A stretch of DNA of 5,900 nucleotides from Thermoplasmata archaeon (lineage in GTDB: Archaea; Thermoplasmatota; Thermoplasmata; Sysuiplasmatales; Sysuiplasmataceae), in the NCBI GenBank assembly GCA_021796175.1, contig JAJYOM010000103.1, forward strand, positions 1-5,900, in the 5' to 3' direction. This document shows, piece after piece, positions 1 through 5,782 of this stretch. The translations under genes and the position numbers were made by a program. The notes under the pieces are model-generated. The model was not told the origin of the DNA. It saw only the letters and a program-made list of their open reading frames with translations, and made no database searches. Within the stretch, counting starts at the first letter, position 1; every line of letters begins with the position of its first letter.

Positions 1-107
1 AGAAGAAAGGGCTGACTCGTGAAATACCATCGCCGGTAACGGGAAAGGGGGAGCAGTTCATTGAGCTCAAGGAACACGTACCCTTCAAGAAGAAAGGGGG
101 GAAGTAG
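1..107 (+). CDS. C-terminal end of an unidentified protein, probably another subunit (gamma/delta) of the oxidoreductase
   Basis: An open frame enters from the left edge (first full codon at 3) and ends with TAG at 105-107, leaving 34 residues. The tail is lysine-rich, contains the stretch IPSPVTGKGEQFIELKEHV, and ends in KKKGGK. No cysteine or other diagnostic motif is left, so the fragment by itself cannot be identified. The inference comes from position: its stop codon touches the ATG of the alpha subunit (TAGATG), and enzymes of this family are usually encoded with the gamma and delta (2x[4Fe-4S] ferredoxin-like) subunits or a gamma-delta fusion immediately before alpha and beta. The 5' end of the gene and any promoter lie outside the window. 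It could also be an unrelated gene of the same transcription unit. Confidence 0.6.
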   Translation, partial: KKGLTREIPSPVTGKGEQFIELKEHVPFKKKGGK

Positions 108-1361
108 ATGGTTGCACAAATGAAGCAGGATAAGATATATGAAAGTGAAGAGCTGGGATCCGGCACCGACGGCGTCGCACAGGCTGTCAGGCTTGCGGAT
201 GTTGATGTCTTTGCCGCCTATCCAATAAGGCCATACACCGGTGTGATGGACAGGCTTGCAAAATTCATTGCAGACGGGAAATTCGATGCAGAGTACATTG
301 TTGCGGACGGAGAGCATGGGCAGTTTGAGATCGGAAAGCACGCTTCATCCGTAGGGGCGAGAGCGTTCGTAGGCAGCAGCGGGACTGGCTGGCTCTATGC
401 AATGGAGGCACTCGCTGCAACTGCAACGGACAGATTGCCAGTAGTTGCACTTGTGGGCAACAGGGCACTTGACGACCCGGGCGCCTTCGGGGTTGAGCAT
501 AATGATGCATTACTTGTCAGGGATCTTGGCTGGATGGTTGTATGGGTATCCACCGCACAGGAGGCACTCGACACGACACTTATCGCCTACCGTGTTGCTG
601 AAGACCCGGCCGTGCAAATGCCATGCGCAGTTGCAATGGATGGCGGCTATCTCACACACTCTGAGCACATGATGAAAGTGCCGACAAAGGAGGCAGTCTC
701 CAGGTTCCTTCCGAGATACGATCTTGGCAAGAGGGTGATGCATCCCGACAACCCAGTTTCAATAGCCCCGCAGATCAATGAGGACTGGTGCATGGAGATC
801 AGGAGACAGAACTGGGAAGCAGCCAAGAGGGCCAAAGGTGTCATACTGAAGGCATACAAGGAGTTCAACAGCGTGTTCGGCTCGAACTACACCAACCCGT
901 TCTTCGACGAGCACCTGACTGAGGATGCAGAGACAGTCGTCATCGGCATGGGAACAGTTGCAGCCGCAGCAAAGGTAGCAGTGAACAGGCTGCGGGAGAA
1001 GGGCGAAAAGGTCGGCTTCATCAAACTCCGGTGGTTCAGACCATTTGCGACCGAGGAGCTGAGGAAAGCACTGTCAAAGGCAAAGAGGGTCGCTGTCATT
1101 GACAGGGACTTCGCACACGGCGGTCCGGATGACGGCGGCGTCCTTTACAATGAGGTACGTTCTGCTCTGTATGAATCAGCAAACAGGCCAAAGGTTGTCG
1201 ACTTCATCGCGGGCCTCGGCGGACGTGAAGTGTCGATCGATGACGTAATACAGATGATCAAGACAACGGAAACAAGTCCGCCCTCGGAACGTATCCACTG
1301 GGTGGGCCTCAGGGAAAGGAAGACAGAGGGAACAGGAACACATGTTACCATGAGGAGGTAG
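108..1361 (+). CDS. porA: 2-oxoacid:ferredoxin oxidoreductase alpha subunit, oxalate-oxidoreductase-like active site
   Basis: This is the 417-residue alpha subunit of a CoA- or ferredoxin-linked 2-oxoacid oxidoreductase, a cytoplasmic TPP enzyme that decarboxylates a 2-oxoacid and passes electrons through Fe-S clusters to ferredoxin. Residues about 20-255 form the pyrimidine-binding TPP domain, with the expected Glu in GEH (E69). Residues about 275-390 form the transketolase-C-like domain II (VVIGMGTVAAAAK, FRPF, and a GGVLYNEVRSALY segment near 346-358). The substrate motif is YPIRP (38-42, R41) instead of YPITP, and the arginine that normally follows in NRALS lies in NRALD (R119, D122). From memory, these match Arg31, Arg109 and Asp112 of Moorella oxalate oxidoreductase with a constant offset of ten. 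The family call is firm; oxalate as substrate is inference, and pyruvate, glyoxylate or another 2-oxoacid cannot be excluded. The start follows a G-run (96-101) with a 6-nt spacer and abuts the upstream stop; Met5 is a weaker alternative. Confidence 0.93.
   Translation: MVAQMKQDKIYESEELGSGTDGVAQAVRLADVDVFAAYPIRPYTGVMDRLAKFIADGKFDAEYIVADGEHGQFEIGKHASSVGARAFVGSSGTGWLYAMEALAATATDRLPVVALVGNRALDDPGAFGVEHNDALLVRDLGWMVVWVSTAQEALDTTLIAYRVAEDPAVQMPCAVAMDGGYLTHSEHMMKVPTKEAVSRFLPRYDLGKRVMHPDNPVSIAPQINEDWCMEIRRQNWEAAKRAKGVILKAYKEFNSVFGSNYTNPFFDEHLTEDAETVVIGMGTVAAAAKVAVNRLREKGEKVGFIKLRWFRPFATEELRKALSKAKRVAVIDRDFAHGGPDDGGVLYNEVRSALYESANRPKVVDFIAGLGGREVSIDDVIQMIKTTETSPPSERIHWVGLRERKTEGTGTHVTMRR
1352..1359 (+). 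promoter_or_regulatory. Shine-Dalgarno site for the beta subunit
   Basis: The sequence GAGGAGGT is a near-perfect complement to the 3' end of 16S rRNA. It lies inside the last codons of the alpha gene and about 7 nt before the ATG at 1367. It fixes the beta start and implies that alpha and beta are translated from one message. Confidence 0.75.
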
Positions 1362-1366
1362 TTGAA

Positions 1367-2371
1367 ATGACATCATCTCAGGAATCAAAGAAAGAGTTTG
1401 CAAACGCAAAACTCTACACAAGTGTACACAACATCGACCTGGAGGAGTTCTACTCCTCCGGTCACAGAACATGCCAGGGCTGCGAATCCGCCCTTGTCAT
1501 GCGCGACTTCGTGAAAGCTGCCGGACCGAGGACGGTTGTCACCGGGGCGACGGGCTGCATGTACGTGGCCAACACAAGCTACATGACCACGCCATGGGTT
1601 GTTCCATGGATGCACACGCAGCTCGGGGGCGGCGGGCCGTCGGCAATAGGCATGGCTGCCGGTTTGCGGGCGCTGATGAGAAAGGGCAAGATAAAGGACG
1701 AGAAGATTAATGTTATAAACTTCTCGGGTGACCTGGGCGGCGGCGATATGGGCCTCGGCGGTGTCTCGGAAGCACTTATGACGGACTATGACCTGCTCGT
1801 GATAATATACGACAATGAGTCGGCCGCCAATACGGACATACAGGCCACCAACCTGACTCCATATGGTGCGCAGACGACATTCAGTCCCACTGGTCCGGCC
1901 AGGAGAATAATGCACTCCAAGTGGAAGAAGAATCTTGCGGCAATGATGGCTGTTGGCCACCCGAACTGCAAGTATGTCGCAACCGCATGTGCAACCTGGC
2001 CGCCAATGGACTACATGAACAAGGTCAAGAAGGCACTCACCGCAGGCGGGCCTACACTTATACACACTCTTGATCCCTGCCCGAAGGGCTGGGACTATCA
2101 TCCGAGATATTCTGGCGAACTTGGCCAGCTTGCAATCAAGTCGGGTCTTTTCCCTCTCTACGAGATAGTGAACGGCGAGGTACGCTACACCTATGATGCG
2201 AGGAAGCAGAAGCGTGTACCCGTCAGGGAATACCTTGAGAAACAGGGCAGGTTCACACATTTCATCAACGAGGACTACGAGCTCTTCCAGTCCAAGGTTG
2301 ATGAAATGTGGAACAACTGGGAAGTTCCCGGTGTTGCACCCCTCAAGGGAATACTCAAGGTTGCTGATTGA
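1367..2371 (+). CDS. porB: 2-oxoacid:ferredoxin oxidoreductase beta subunit (TPP and [4Fe-4S] binding)
   Basis: This 334-residue protein is the partner of the preceding alpha subunit; it binds the diphosphate/Mg2+ end of TPP and the cluster closest to the active site. The cluster ligands are visible as CQGC (C36, C39), TGCM (C64) and DPCPKGW (C238), the standard spacing of the family. The segment TPWVVPWMHTQLGGGGPSA (75-93) corresponds to the conserved tract after the third cysteine. The Mg/TPP motif runs from SGDLGGGDMG (120-129) to YDNESAANTDIQ (148-159), so the Mg ligands D122 and N150 are kept, but the third position of GDG is Leu and the usual MNTGIQ reads ANTDIQ. Length is slightly above the roughly 290-315 usual for the family owing to a short N-terminal extension and a C-terminal tail. 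The gene lies 5 nt after alpha, in the same operon. Substrate is not decided by this subunit; see alpha. Confidence 0.93.
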   Translation: MTSSQESKKEFANAKLYTSVHNIDLEEFYSSGHRTCQGCESALVMRDFVKAAGPRTVVTGATGCMYVANTSYMTTPWVVPWMHTQLGGGGPSAIGMAAGLRALMRKGKIKDEKINVINFSGDLGGGDMGLGGVSEALMTDYDLLVIIYDNESAANTDIQATNLTPYGAQTTFSPTGPARRIMHSKWKKNLAAMMAVGHPNCKYVATACATWPPMDYMNKVKKALTAGGPTLIHTLDPCPKGWDYHPRYSGELGQLAIKSGLFPLYEIVNGEVRYTYDARKQKRVPVREYLEKQGRFTHFINEDYELFQSKVDEMWNNWEVPGVAPLKGILKVAD

Positions 2372-2409
2372 AACCTCGCCTGAATACTTCAAACCTTTTC
2401 CCAAACACA

Positions 2410-2435
2410 TTCGCCATATTTTCCTGTCGGGCGAA
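2410..2435. terminator. Inverted repeat, possible 3'-end element
   Basis: The arms TTCGCC (2410-2415) and GGCGAA (2430-2435) can form a 6-bp stem with a 14-nt loop. The loop carries a T-tract (ATATTTTCC) on the plus strand, and a T5 run (minus strand, 2438-2434) adjoins the stem for messages coming from atpI. Archaeal termination depends mainly on T-rich tracts rather than on a hairpin, so this is only a candidate for ending either message. Confidence 0.25.
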
Positions 2436-2544
2436 AAAGCAAATCATTCCCCCGGGCAGCGGCTTTGTGAAAACTATCAACTTGAGTGAACAAATCTGTA
2501 AGTCATGGCCGATAACTCGCAGGGCCCATAGCCCGGAAGTTTTC

Positions 2545-2561
2545 CTGCCGTTGTGCGGCAG
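2545..2561. other. Short perfect stem-loop downstream of atpI
   Basis: CTGCCG (2545-2550) and CGGCAG (2556-2561) form a perfect 6-bp GC-rich stem with a 5-nt loop, about 67 bp beyond the atpI stop on the minus strand. No strong T-run follows it on either strand, so a classical intrinsic terminator is not shown. A role in protecting the 3' end of the ATP synthase mRNA is possible, and chance is possible too. Confidence 0.25.
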
Positions 2562-2627
2562 AGGGATTTCCTTCTCGGAGACTGCATCACATCCGTTCAG
2601 CAGCTTCCGCAACTCATCCTGTCTGCT

Positions 2628-4628
2628 TCATTCTTTCCCCGGCTGCTTTCCGGTGTTCTCCAGGTCGAACTGCTTGATGGTATAGTTCCTGGGACTTGAG
2701 AATGGCCTGAAGTACCTGCCGTTTCCCTTGTAGAATTTGGAGAAGAACTCCACATAGATCAGCCTTGCTCCCTGAATTCCCGGCTCAAAGACTGCTATGA
2801 CAAGATTGAACAGCTGGCCAACTACAAGTATGATGACGCCGACCACAGCCAGCAGCGGCGATTTGTGGACACCCTTCAGGAATATTATGTCTATTACCTC
2901 AGCGAGTATGACGGATGCCAGTAATATGCCAACTATCCTCGTGTAGGACAGTACGTGGCTGATGATGGATGGCAGTTCCATGGCCCCCATCGTTCCTTCG
3001 GAGCCGAATATGGTGGCAATACCGATGATTATCATCGCAATCGATGCCAGCCCTGTGACGGATCCTGTTATCGATTCATGATGTATGAGGCCAAGGCCGA
3101 GTTCTGCAATCCCCCATGCAAACAGCAGCCAGCCGATCTTGGCAATAATACCTTTCCTGTGTCCCTTTGTGTATTCATTGTATGCCCCGAGCATAAGCCC
3201 AAGCGATACCAGCACAAGCCCGAAGTATCCCGTGAAGAGGAGCAGCTTGCCTATGCCCGCCTGGAAAACAGTTGAAGATGTGACAAGGGCAAGTGATGAA
3301 CCGGCAAGTCCCATGTTCAGCACTGTAACAGGAAGTATGGAGAAGCCAAAGAACTCATTGAACAGCAGCCCTGCCACAATCGCGACTATCGAGGAAGGGA
3401 CAAGTGCCCTGGCCAGTGTCTTGAGCGCATTGGGCCCCATTATCATCAGCACGAAACGCGACAGCATCCTTGGTATGTGACTCTTCCTGACAGGATGGTC
3501 TATCCTGTGCATTATGAAGAGCGATATCAGCAAAATGGCGAGACCGTAGCCCCAGTCACCGACCATTAAGCCGAAGAAGAACGGGAAAACAAGCGCAAAG
3601 ACGAGCGTCGGGTCCACCTCATACTCCTGAGGCAGTGAATAGAACCGGATGAAGAACTCGAAGAGCCTGATACCCCTGGGATTTTTCAGGAGCGTCGGCG
3701 GCTGCTCCTCTGTCTGGACAGCCGAGACTATCACATTCCCGTCCGTTGTGTCGTCCAGCAGATCGACAAGCATCCTGTAGTATCTCTCGGGTACCCATCC
3801 TTCAAGTGCAAAACTGTCCCTTGTGGAAGACAGCTTTTCAGATACCTCGAATTTCCTCGACTCGATCTCAAGCTGCTCCCTTACCTGGGCAACAGTCGCA
3901 AACCATCTTTCCGAGAGTTCGTCAAGCCTTTGCCTGATTGCCTTCTGCTGCTCCCCAATATCCGCAATTTTCCTGCTTGAACTCTCAATGAACTCATGCG
4001 GAGTGCCCTTCATCACCGGCACAGACACAATCTGGAATTCCTTTTCGTTTGATATCCTTGCAAGGTCTGAATCTCTGCCGGTGGGCACGGAAAGCAGCAC
4101 ACTGCCATTGCCCAGGTCTGTGCAGACAGAGCCCGGCAATGCCTCCCTGACGGCCGCAACTATGTCAATGCCCTCTTTCTTCCGTGCAATGAACGATGTT
4201 ATGAGCTTTCCGGAGTATATCGACAGGTCGTAATTCAGCGGGAGCAGTGCTTCCGCAACGCCAGTCCTTTCCTGCAATTCCCTTATGGATGCCGAGTTGG
4301 AGCTTTCTTTCTCCTTCAGTTCCTTCAGCTCAGGCTCTATATTCACTTCCGCTGCGGCAGAGAGCAGGTCGTCGACAGACTGGAAGTATTTCTTCTGGAC
4401 CGGCCTGTGCGGAAGTATTGCCGCCATTCCCCTGAACCTGAGAAGCTCGGCGCTCAGTCTGTCATAGCTTTCGGTCGGCACTCCTTTCTGCATGAGGCTG
4501 GCAACCTCCCCCGTGACCTCCTCAAGCTGCATGACACCGATGTCATGGAGGGCGGACACTATGACGCCCTTCTTCGAATTGGCGCCTATGATGCGTATCC
4601 TGACTATCTTCTCGGGTTTGAGGACCAT
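2628..4628 (-). CDS. atpI: A-type ATP synthase subunit I (a-subunit homologue)
   Basis: This 666-residue protein is the membrane stator subunit that provides the ion half-channels of the A1Ao ATP synthase and connects to the peripheral stalks. Residues 1 to about 325 are cytoplasmic and charged, with coiled-coil stretches near 100-125 and 215-260; the N-terminus (KPEKIVRIRIIG) is typical. Residues about 340-615 hold roughly eight membrane segments, starting with FPFFFGLMVGDWGYG (348-362), a family hallmark. The essential Arg facing the rotor is R564 in SYTRI, and the second conserved Arg is R622 in GARLIYVEFFSKFY, followed by the usual GNGRYFRPF end. Length is normal. The ATG lies 4 bp after atpH, with GAGGAG (4641-4636) about 7 nt upstream. 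It is the last gene of the operon; no proteolipid gene follows. The coupling ion (H+ or Na+) cannot be read from this subunit. Confidence 0.96.
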   Translation of the reverse strand: MVLKPEKIVRIRIIGANSKKGVIVSALHDIGVMQLEEVTGEVASLMQKGVPTESYDRLSAELLRFRGMAAILPHRPVQKKYFQSVDDLLSAAAEVNIEPELKELKEKESSNSASIRELQERTGVAEALLPLNYDLSIYSGKLITSFIARKKEGIDIVAAVREALPGSVCTDLGNGSVLLSVPTGRDSDLARISNEKEFQIVSVPVMKGTPHEFIESSSRKIADIGEQQKAIRQRLDELSERWFATVAQVREQLEIESRKFEVSEKLSSTRDSFALEGWVPERYYRMLVDLLDDTTDGNVIVSAVQTEEQPPTLLKNPRGIRLFEFFIRFYSLPQEYEVDPTLVFALVFPFFFGLMVGDWGYGLAILLISLFIMHRIDHPVRKSHIPRMLSRFVLMIMGPNALKTLARALVPSSIVAIVAGLLFNEFFGFSILPVTVLNMGLAGSSLALVTSSTVFQAGIGKLLLFTGYFGLVLVSLGLMLGAYNEYTKGHRKGIIAKIGWLLFAWGIAELGLGLIHHESITGSVTGLASIAMIIIGIATIFGSEGTMGAMELPSIISHVLSYTRIVGILLASVILAEVIDIIFLKGVHKSPLLAVVGVIILVVGQLFNLVIAVFEPGIQGARLIYVEFFSKFYKGNGRYFRPFSSPRNYTIKQFDLENTGKQPGKE

Positions 4629-4632
4629 CCGA

Positions 4633-4956
4633 CTACTCCTCTACATATGAGAGTATGAGCTTCTTCACTATCTTCTCGAGCTCGCTTTTGCTGATCTTCA
4701 GCTTGATTGAGTCCGCATCCTTCTGGGCCGAGTCGACTATTGCGGAAGCTCTTTTGCTTACATCCTTCCTCAGATTCTCAAGGGTTCCCCCGTAATTGTG
4801 CTGCGCCTCCTCCTTTGCCGCCTCCACTTTCTCTTCCAGCTCCTTCCTCTTTGCCTCAAGCAGCTCTTCCTGCTTGCTTGAGAACGCCTTTATCTCCGAG
4901 TCAACCTCATCTTCCTTCGTCTTTATTATCCTGAGAGCCTCGACATCACCCGTCAA
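4633..4956 (-). CDS. atpH: A-type ATP synthase subunit H (peripheral stalk)
   Basis: A 107-residue, almost wholly helical and highly charged protein, matching in length and character the H (or G) subunit that pairs with subunit E to form the peripheral stalks holding the A1 head against subunit I. Residues about 10-80 form a long coiled coil rich in Glu, Lys and Ala (for example KRKELEEKVEAAKEEAQ); the end (ELEKIVKKLILSYVEE) is the typical amphipathic C-terminus. There is no membrane segment or cysteine. The start is TTG at 4956-4954, chosen because an in-frame TGA lies immediately before it and because AGGGGTGAT (4969-4961) sits just upstream; no ATG occurs in the coding frame near the N-terminus. 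It abuts the 60-residue gene and precedes atpI by 4 bp. Sequence identity of this family is low, so the call rests on length, composition and operon position. Confidence 0.88.
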   Translation of the reverse strand: MTGDVEALRIIKTKEDEVDSEIKAFSSKQEELLEAKRKELEEKVEAAKEEAQHNYGGTLENLRKDVSKRASAIVDSAQKDADSIKLKISKSELEKIVKKLILSYVEE

Positions 4957-5139
4957 TCATATCACCCCTGCAACAAACATAATAAGCAAGATCATCGCAA
5001 TTGCCGGATTGAGCATGTAGACAAGCCTTCTGATGAACATGAAACGTCTGAGGTTTCTGTTGCTCCTGACCATATCCGGCGTGATAGTAACCGGCTTCAC
5101 GAAATGCTTCGCCTTGTATGGCCATTTAGGCAGATACAT
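4957..5139 (-). CDS. Small basic tail-anchored membrane protein of unknown function in the ATP synthase operon
   Basis: This 60-residue protein is not a subunit I recognise. Residues 1-38 are strongly basic (ten Lys/Arg against one Asp) and contain aromatic and proline residues near the start (MYLPKWPYK). Residues about 41-60 form a single hydrophobic helix (LNPAIAMILLIMFVAGVI) that runs to the C-terminus, so a tail-anchored protein with a cytoplasmic N-terminus is expected by the positive-inside rule. It is not the proteolipid subunit K, which has two helices and a buried carboxylate. Reality is supported by GAGGGGG (5152-5146) with a 6-nt spacer before the ATG, a 14-bp overlap with atpD, and exact abutment with atpH. 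It shares the reading frame of atpH, separated only by TGA. Membrane anchoring next to stalk genes suggests an accessory or assembly role for the synthase; that is inference. Confidence 0.75.
   Translation of the reverse strand: MYLPKWPYKAKHFVKPVTITPDMVRSNRNLRRFMFIRRLVYMLNPAIAMILLIMFVAGVI
4961..4969 (-). promoter_or_regulatory. Shine-Dalgarno site that decides the TTG start of atpH
   Basis: On the minus strand the sequence AGGGGTGAT, close to the archaeal consensus AGGAGGTGAT, overlaps the last codons of the small upstream gene. The order is AGGGGTGAT-A-TGA-TTG, so initiation at the TTG right behind the stop codon is plausible and termination-reinitiation is likely. The nearby ATG at 4960-4958 is in another frame and runs only four codons. 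Confidence 0.6.
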
Positions 5140-5782
5140 CGGCTGCCCCCTCGTTCTCCCTCTGGACCATCTTCCTCTTGATGACCTTCAGCGTTGTAAA
5201 TGTGTCCCTCTCTATTTCGTCGAGACGCATCCTGATCTGCTTTGCGGAATAGGTCAGCTGAGGGATCAGTATGTTCTCTATCGCATTTGACCGCCTTTTC
5301 GTCTTGTCTATCTCCTGAAGCAGTCTACGCATAGAGTTCTCCTTTTCAGCTATCTCAAGCATTGATGAGAGAACCTTCTCGAACCTCTTTATTGCATCAT
5401 TTATGGGTGCCCCCACCGCAGTCGATCTGTATACAGGGCTGAGAACCGACATGCCGGCCTTCACGCTGAGCTCCGGAACCTTGACACCCATTACATTCTT
5501 CGCTCCTACGCCCACGTTCGAGCTGGAGGACATCTGCGCAACTCTCTCAAGCTCCATTGCGCCGCTCATCACTTCAGCGAGCTTGAGTGAATCTATCGCC
5601 TTCCCTATATCATCCCTGAGATTCTCCCTCAGTCCCCTGATCTTTCTGCTTATGTTGAAAAACTCGATTACCAGCGCGTTCCTTTTCATCTTCAGCAGAT
5701 CGAGCCCACGCTTCGCCAGCTTGATTCTCCTGTTCGTCCTGATAAGCTCTATCCTTGTGGGTTTAATCTGCTGTGCCGGCAT
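5126..5782 (-). CDS. atpD: A-type ATP synthase subunit D (central rotor shaft)
   Basis: This 218-residue protein is the coiled-coil rotor axle (equivalent to gamma of F-type enzymes) that turns inside the A3B3 head and with subunit F passes torque to the c-ring. The N-terminal helix starts IKPTRIELI (6-14) and contains AKRGLDLLKMKRNAL (23-37), both family signatures. The middle (about 85-125) is the short globular part with GVKVPEL, and the C-terminal helix (130-205) carries EIDKTKRRSNAIEN (157-170), the counterpart of the usual KTxRRVNALE. Length is normal. I place the start at ATG 5782: GGAGG (5795-5791) lies 8 nt upstream, the product then begins like its family, and the ATG shares one base with the atpB stop (TAATG). 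A GTG at 5797 would add five residues but falls on the Shine-Dalgarno site. The C-terminus overlaps the next gene by 14 bp. Confidence 0.96.
   Translation of the reverse strand: MPAQQIKPTRIELIRTNRRIKLAKRGLDLLKMKRNALVIEFFNISRKIRGLRENLRDDIGKAIDSLKLAEVMSGAMELERVAQMSSSSNVGVGAKNVMGVKVPELSVKAGMSVLSPVYRSTAVGAPINDAIKRFEKVLSSMLEIAEKENSMRRLLQEIDKTKRRSNAIENILIPQLTYSAKQIRMRLDEIERDTFTTLKVIKRKMVQRENEGAADVSA
5146..5152 (-). promoter_or_regulatory. Shine-Dalgarno site of the 60-residue gene
   Basis: The minus-strand sequence GAGGGGG lies inside the last codons of atpD, 6 nt before the ATG at 5139. The same kind of G-run and the same spacing precede the alpha-subunit gene at 96-101. It supports the view that the small gene is translated rather than a chance open frame. 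Confidence 0.55.

Larger units (their letters stand above)
2372..2627. other. Intergenic region between convergent operons
   Basis: This 256-bp stretch separates the beta-subunit stop from the atpI stop. The open frames crossing it on both strands have no Shine-Dalgarno site, start with rare codons or inside neighbours, and show no recognisable motif, so I see no gene. It holds two small inverted repeats (2410-2435 and 2545-2561) and short T-tracts on both strands, which suits the 3' ends of two converging messages. I see no tRNA, promoter box or repeat array. Confidence 0.6.

Noticed and set aside
1385..2410. A 341-residue open frame on the minus strand, antisense to the beta-subunit gene.
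   Set aside because: It is an antisense shadow of a well-recognised, highly conserved gene. Its product has a biased composition (His, Cys and Arg rich) and no recognisable domain.
2522..2534. The small palindrome-like GGGCCCATAGCCC in the intergenic region.
   Set aside because: The stem is only 4 bp, with no T-tract and no repeat elsewhere in the window; it is expected by chance in GC-rich sequence.
2355..2630. A minus-strand frame that continues in phase past the atpI TGA for more than 80 codons, with a charged, helix-like first part (ELRKLLNGCDAVSEKEIPLP).
   Set aside because: It has no Shine-Dalgarno site, its only early start is TTG, its later part turns into low-quality sequence running into the end of the beta-subunit gene, and atpI is already complete with its normal C-terminal end. 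One chance in three of sharing phase is not evidence of readthrough.
2368..2685. A 105-residue plus-strand frame across the intergenic region.
   Set aside because: It begins inside the beta-subunit stop region, has no ribosome binding site in good position, runs into the antisense of atpI, and its Ser/Phe/Pro-rich composition is typical of non-coding frames here.
3085..3480. Plus-strand frames of about 100-137 residues opposite atpI and atpD, including 5403-5816.
   Set aside because: They are antisense to conserved membrane or coiled-coil genes; their Ser-rich products mirror the codon bias of the true strand and have no start signals.
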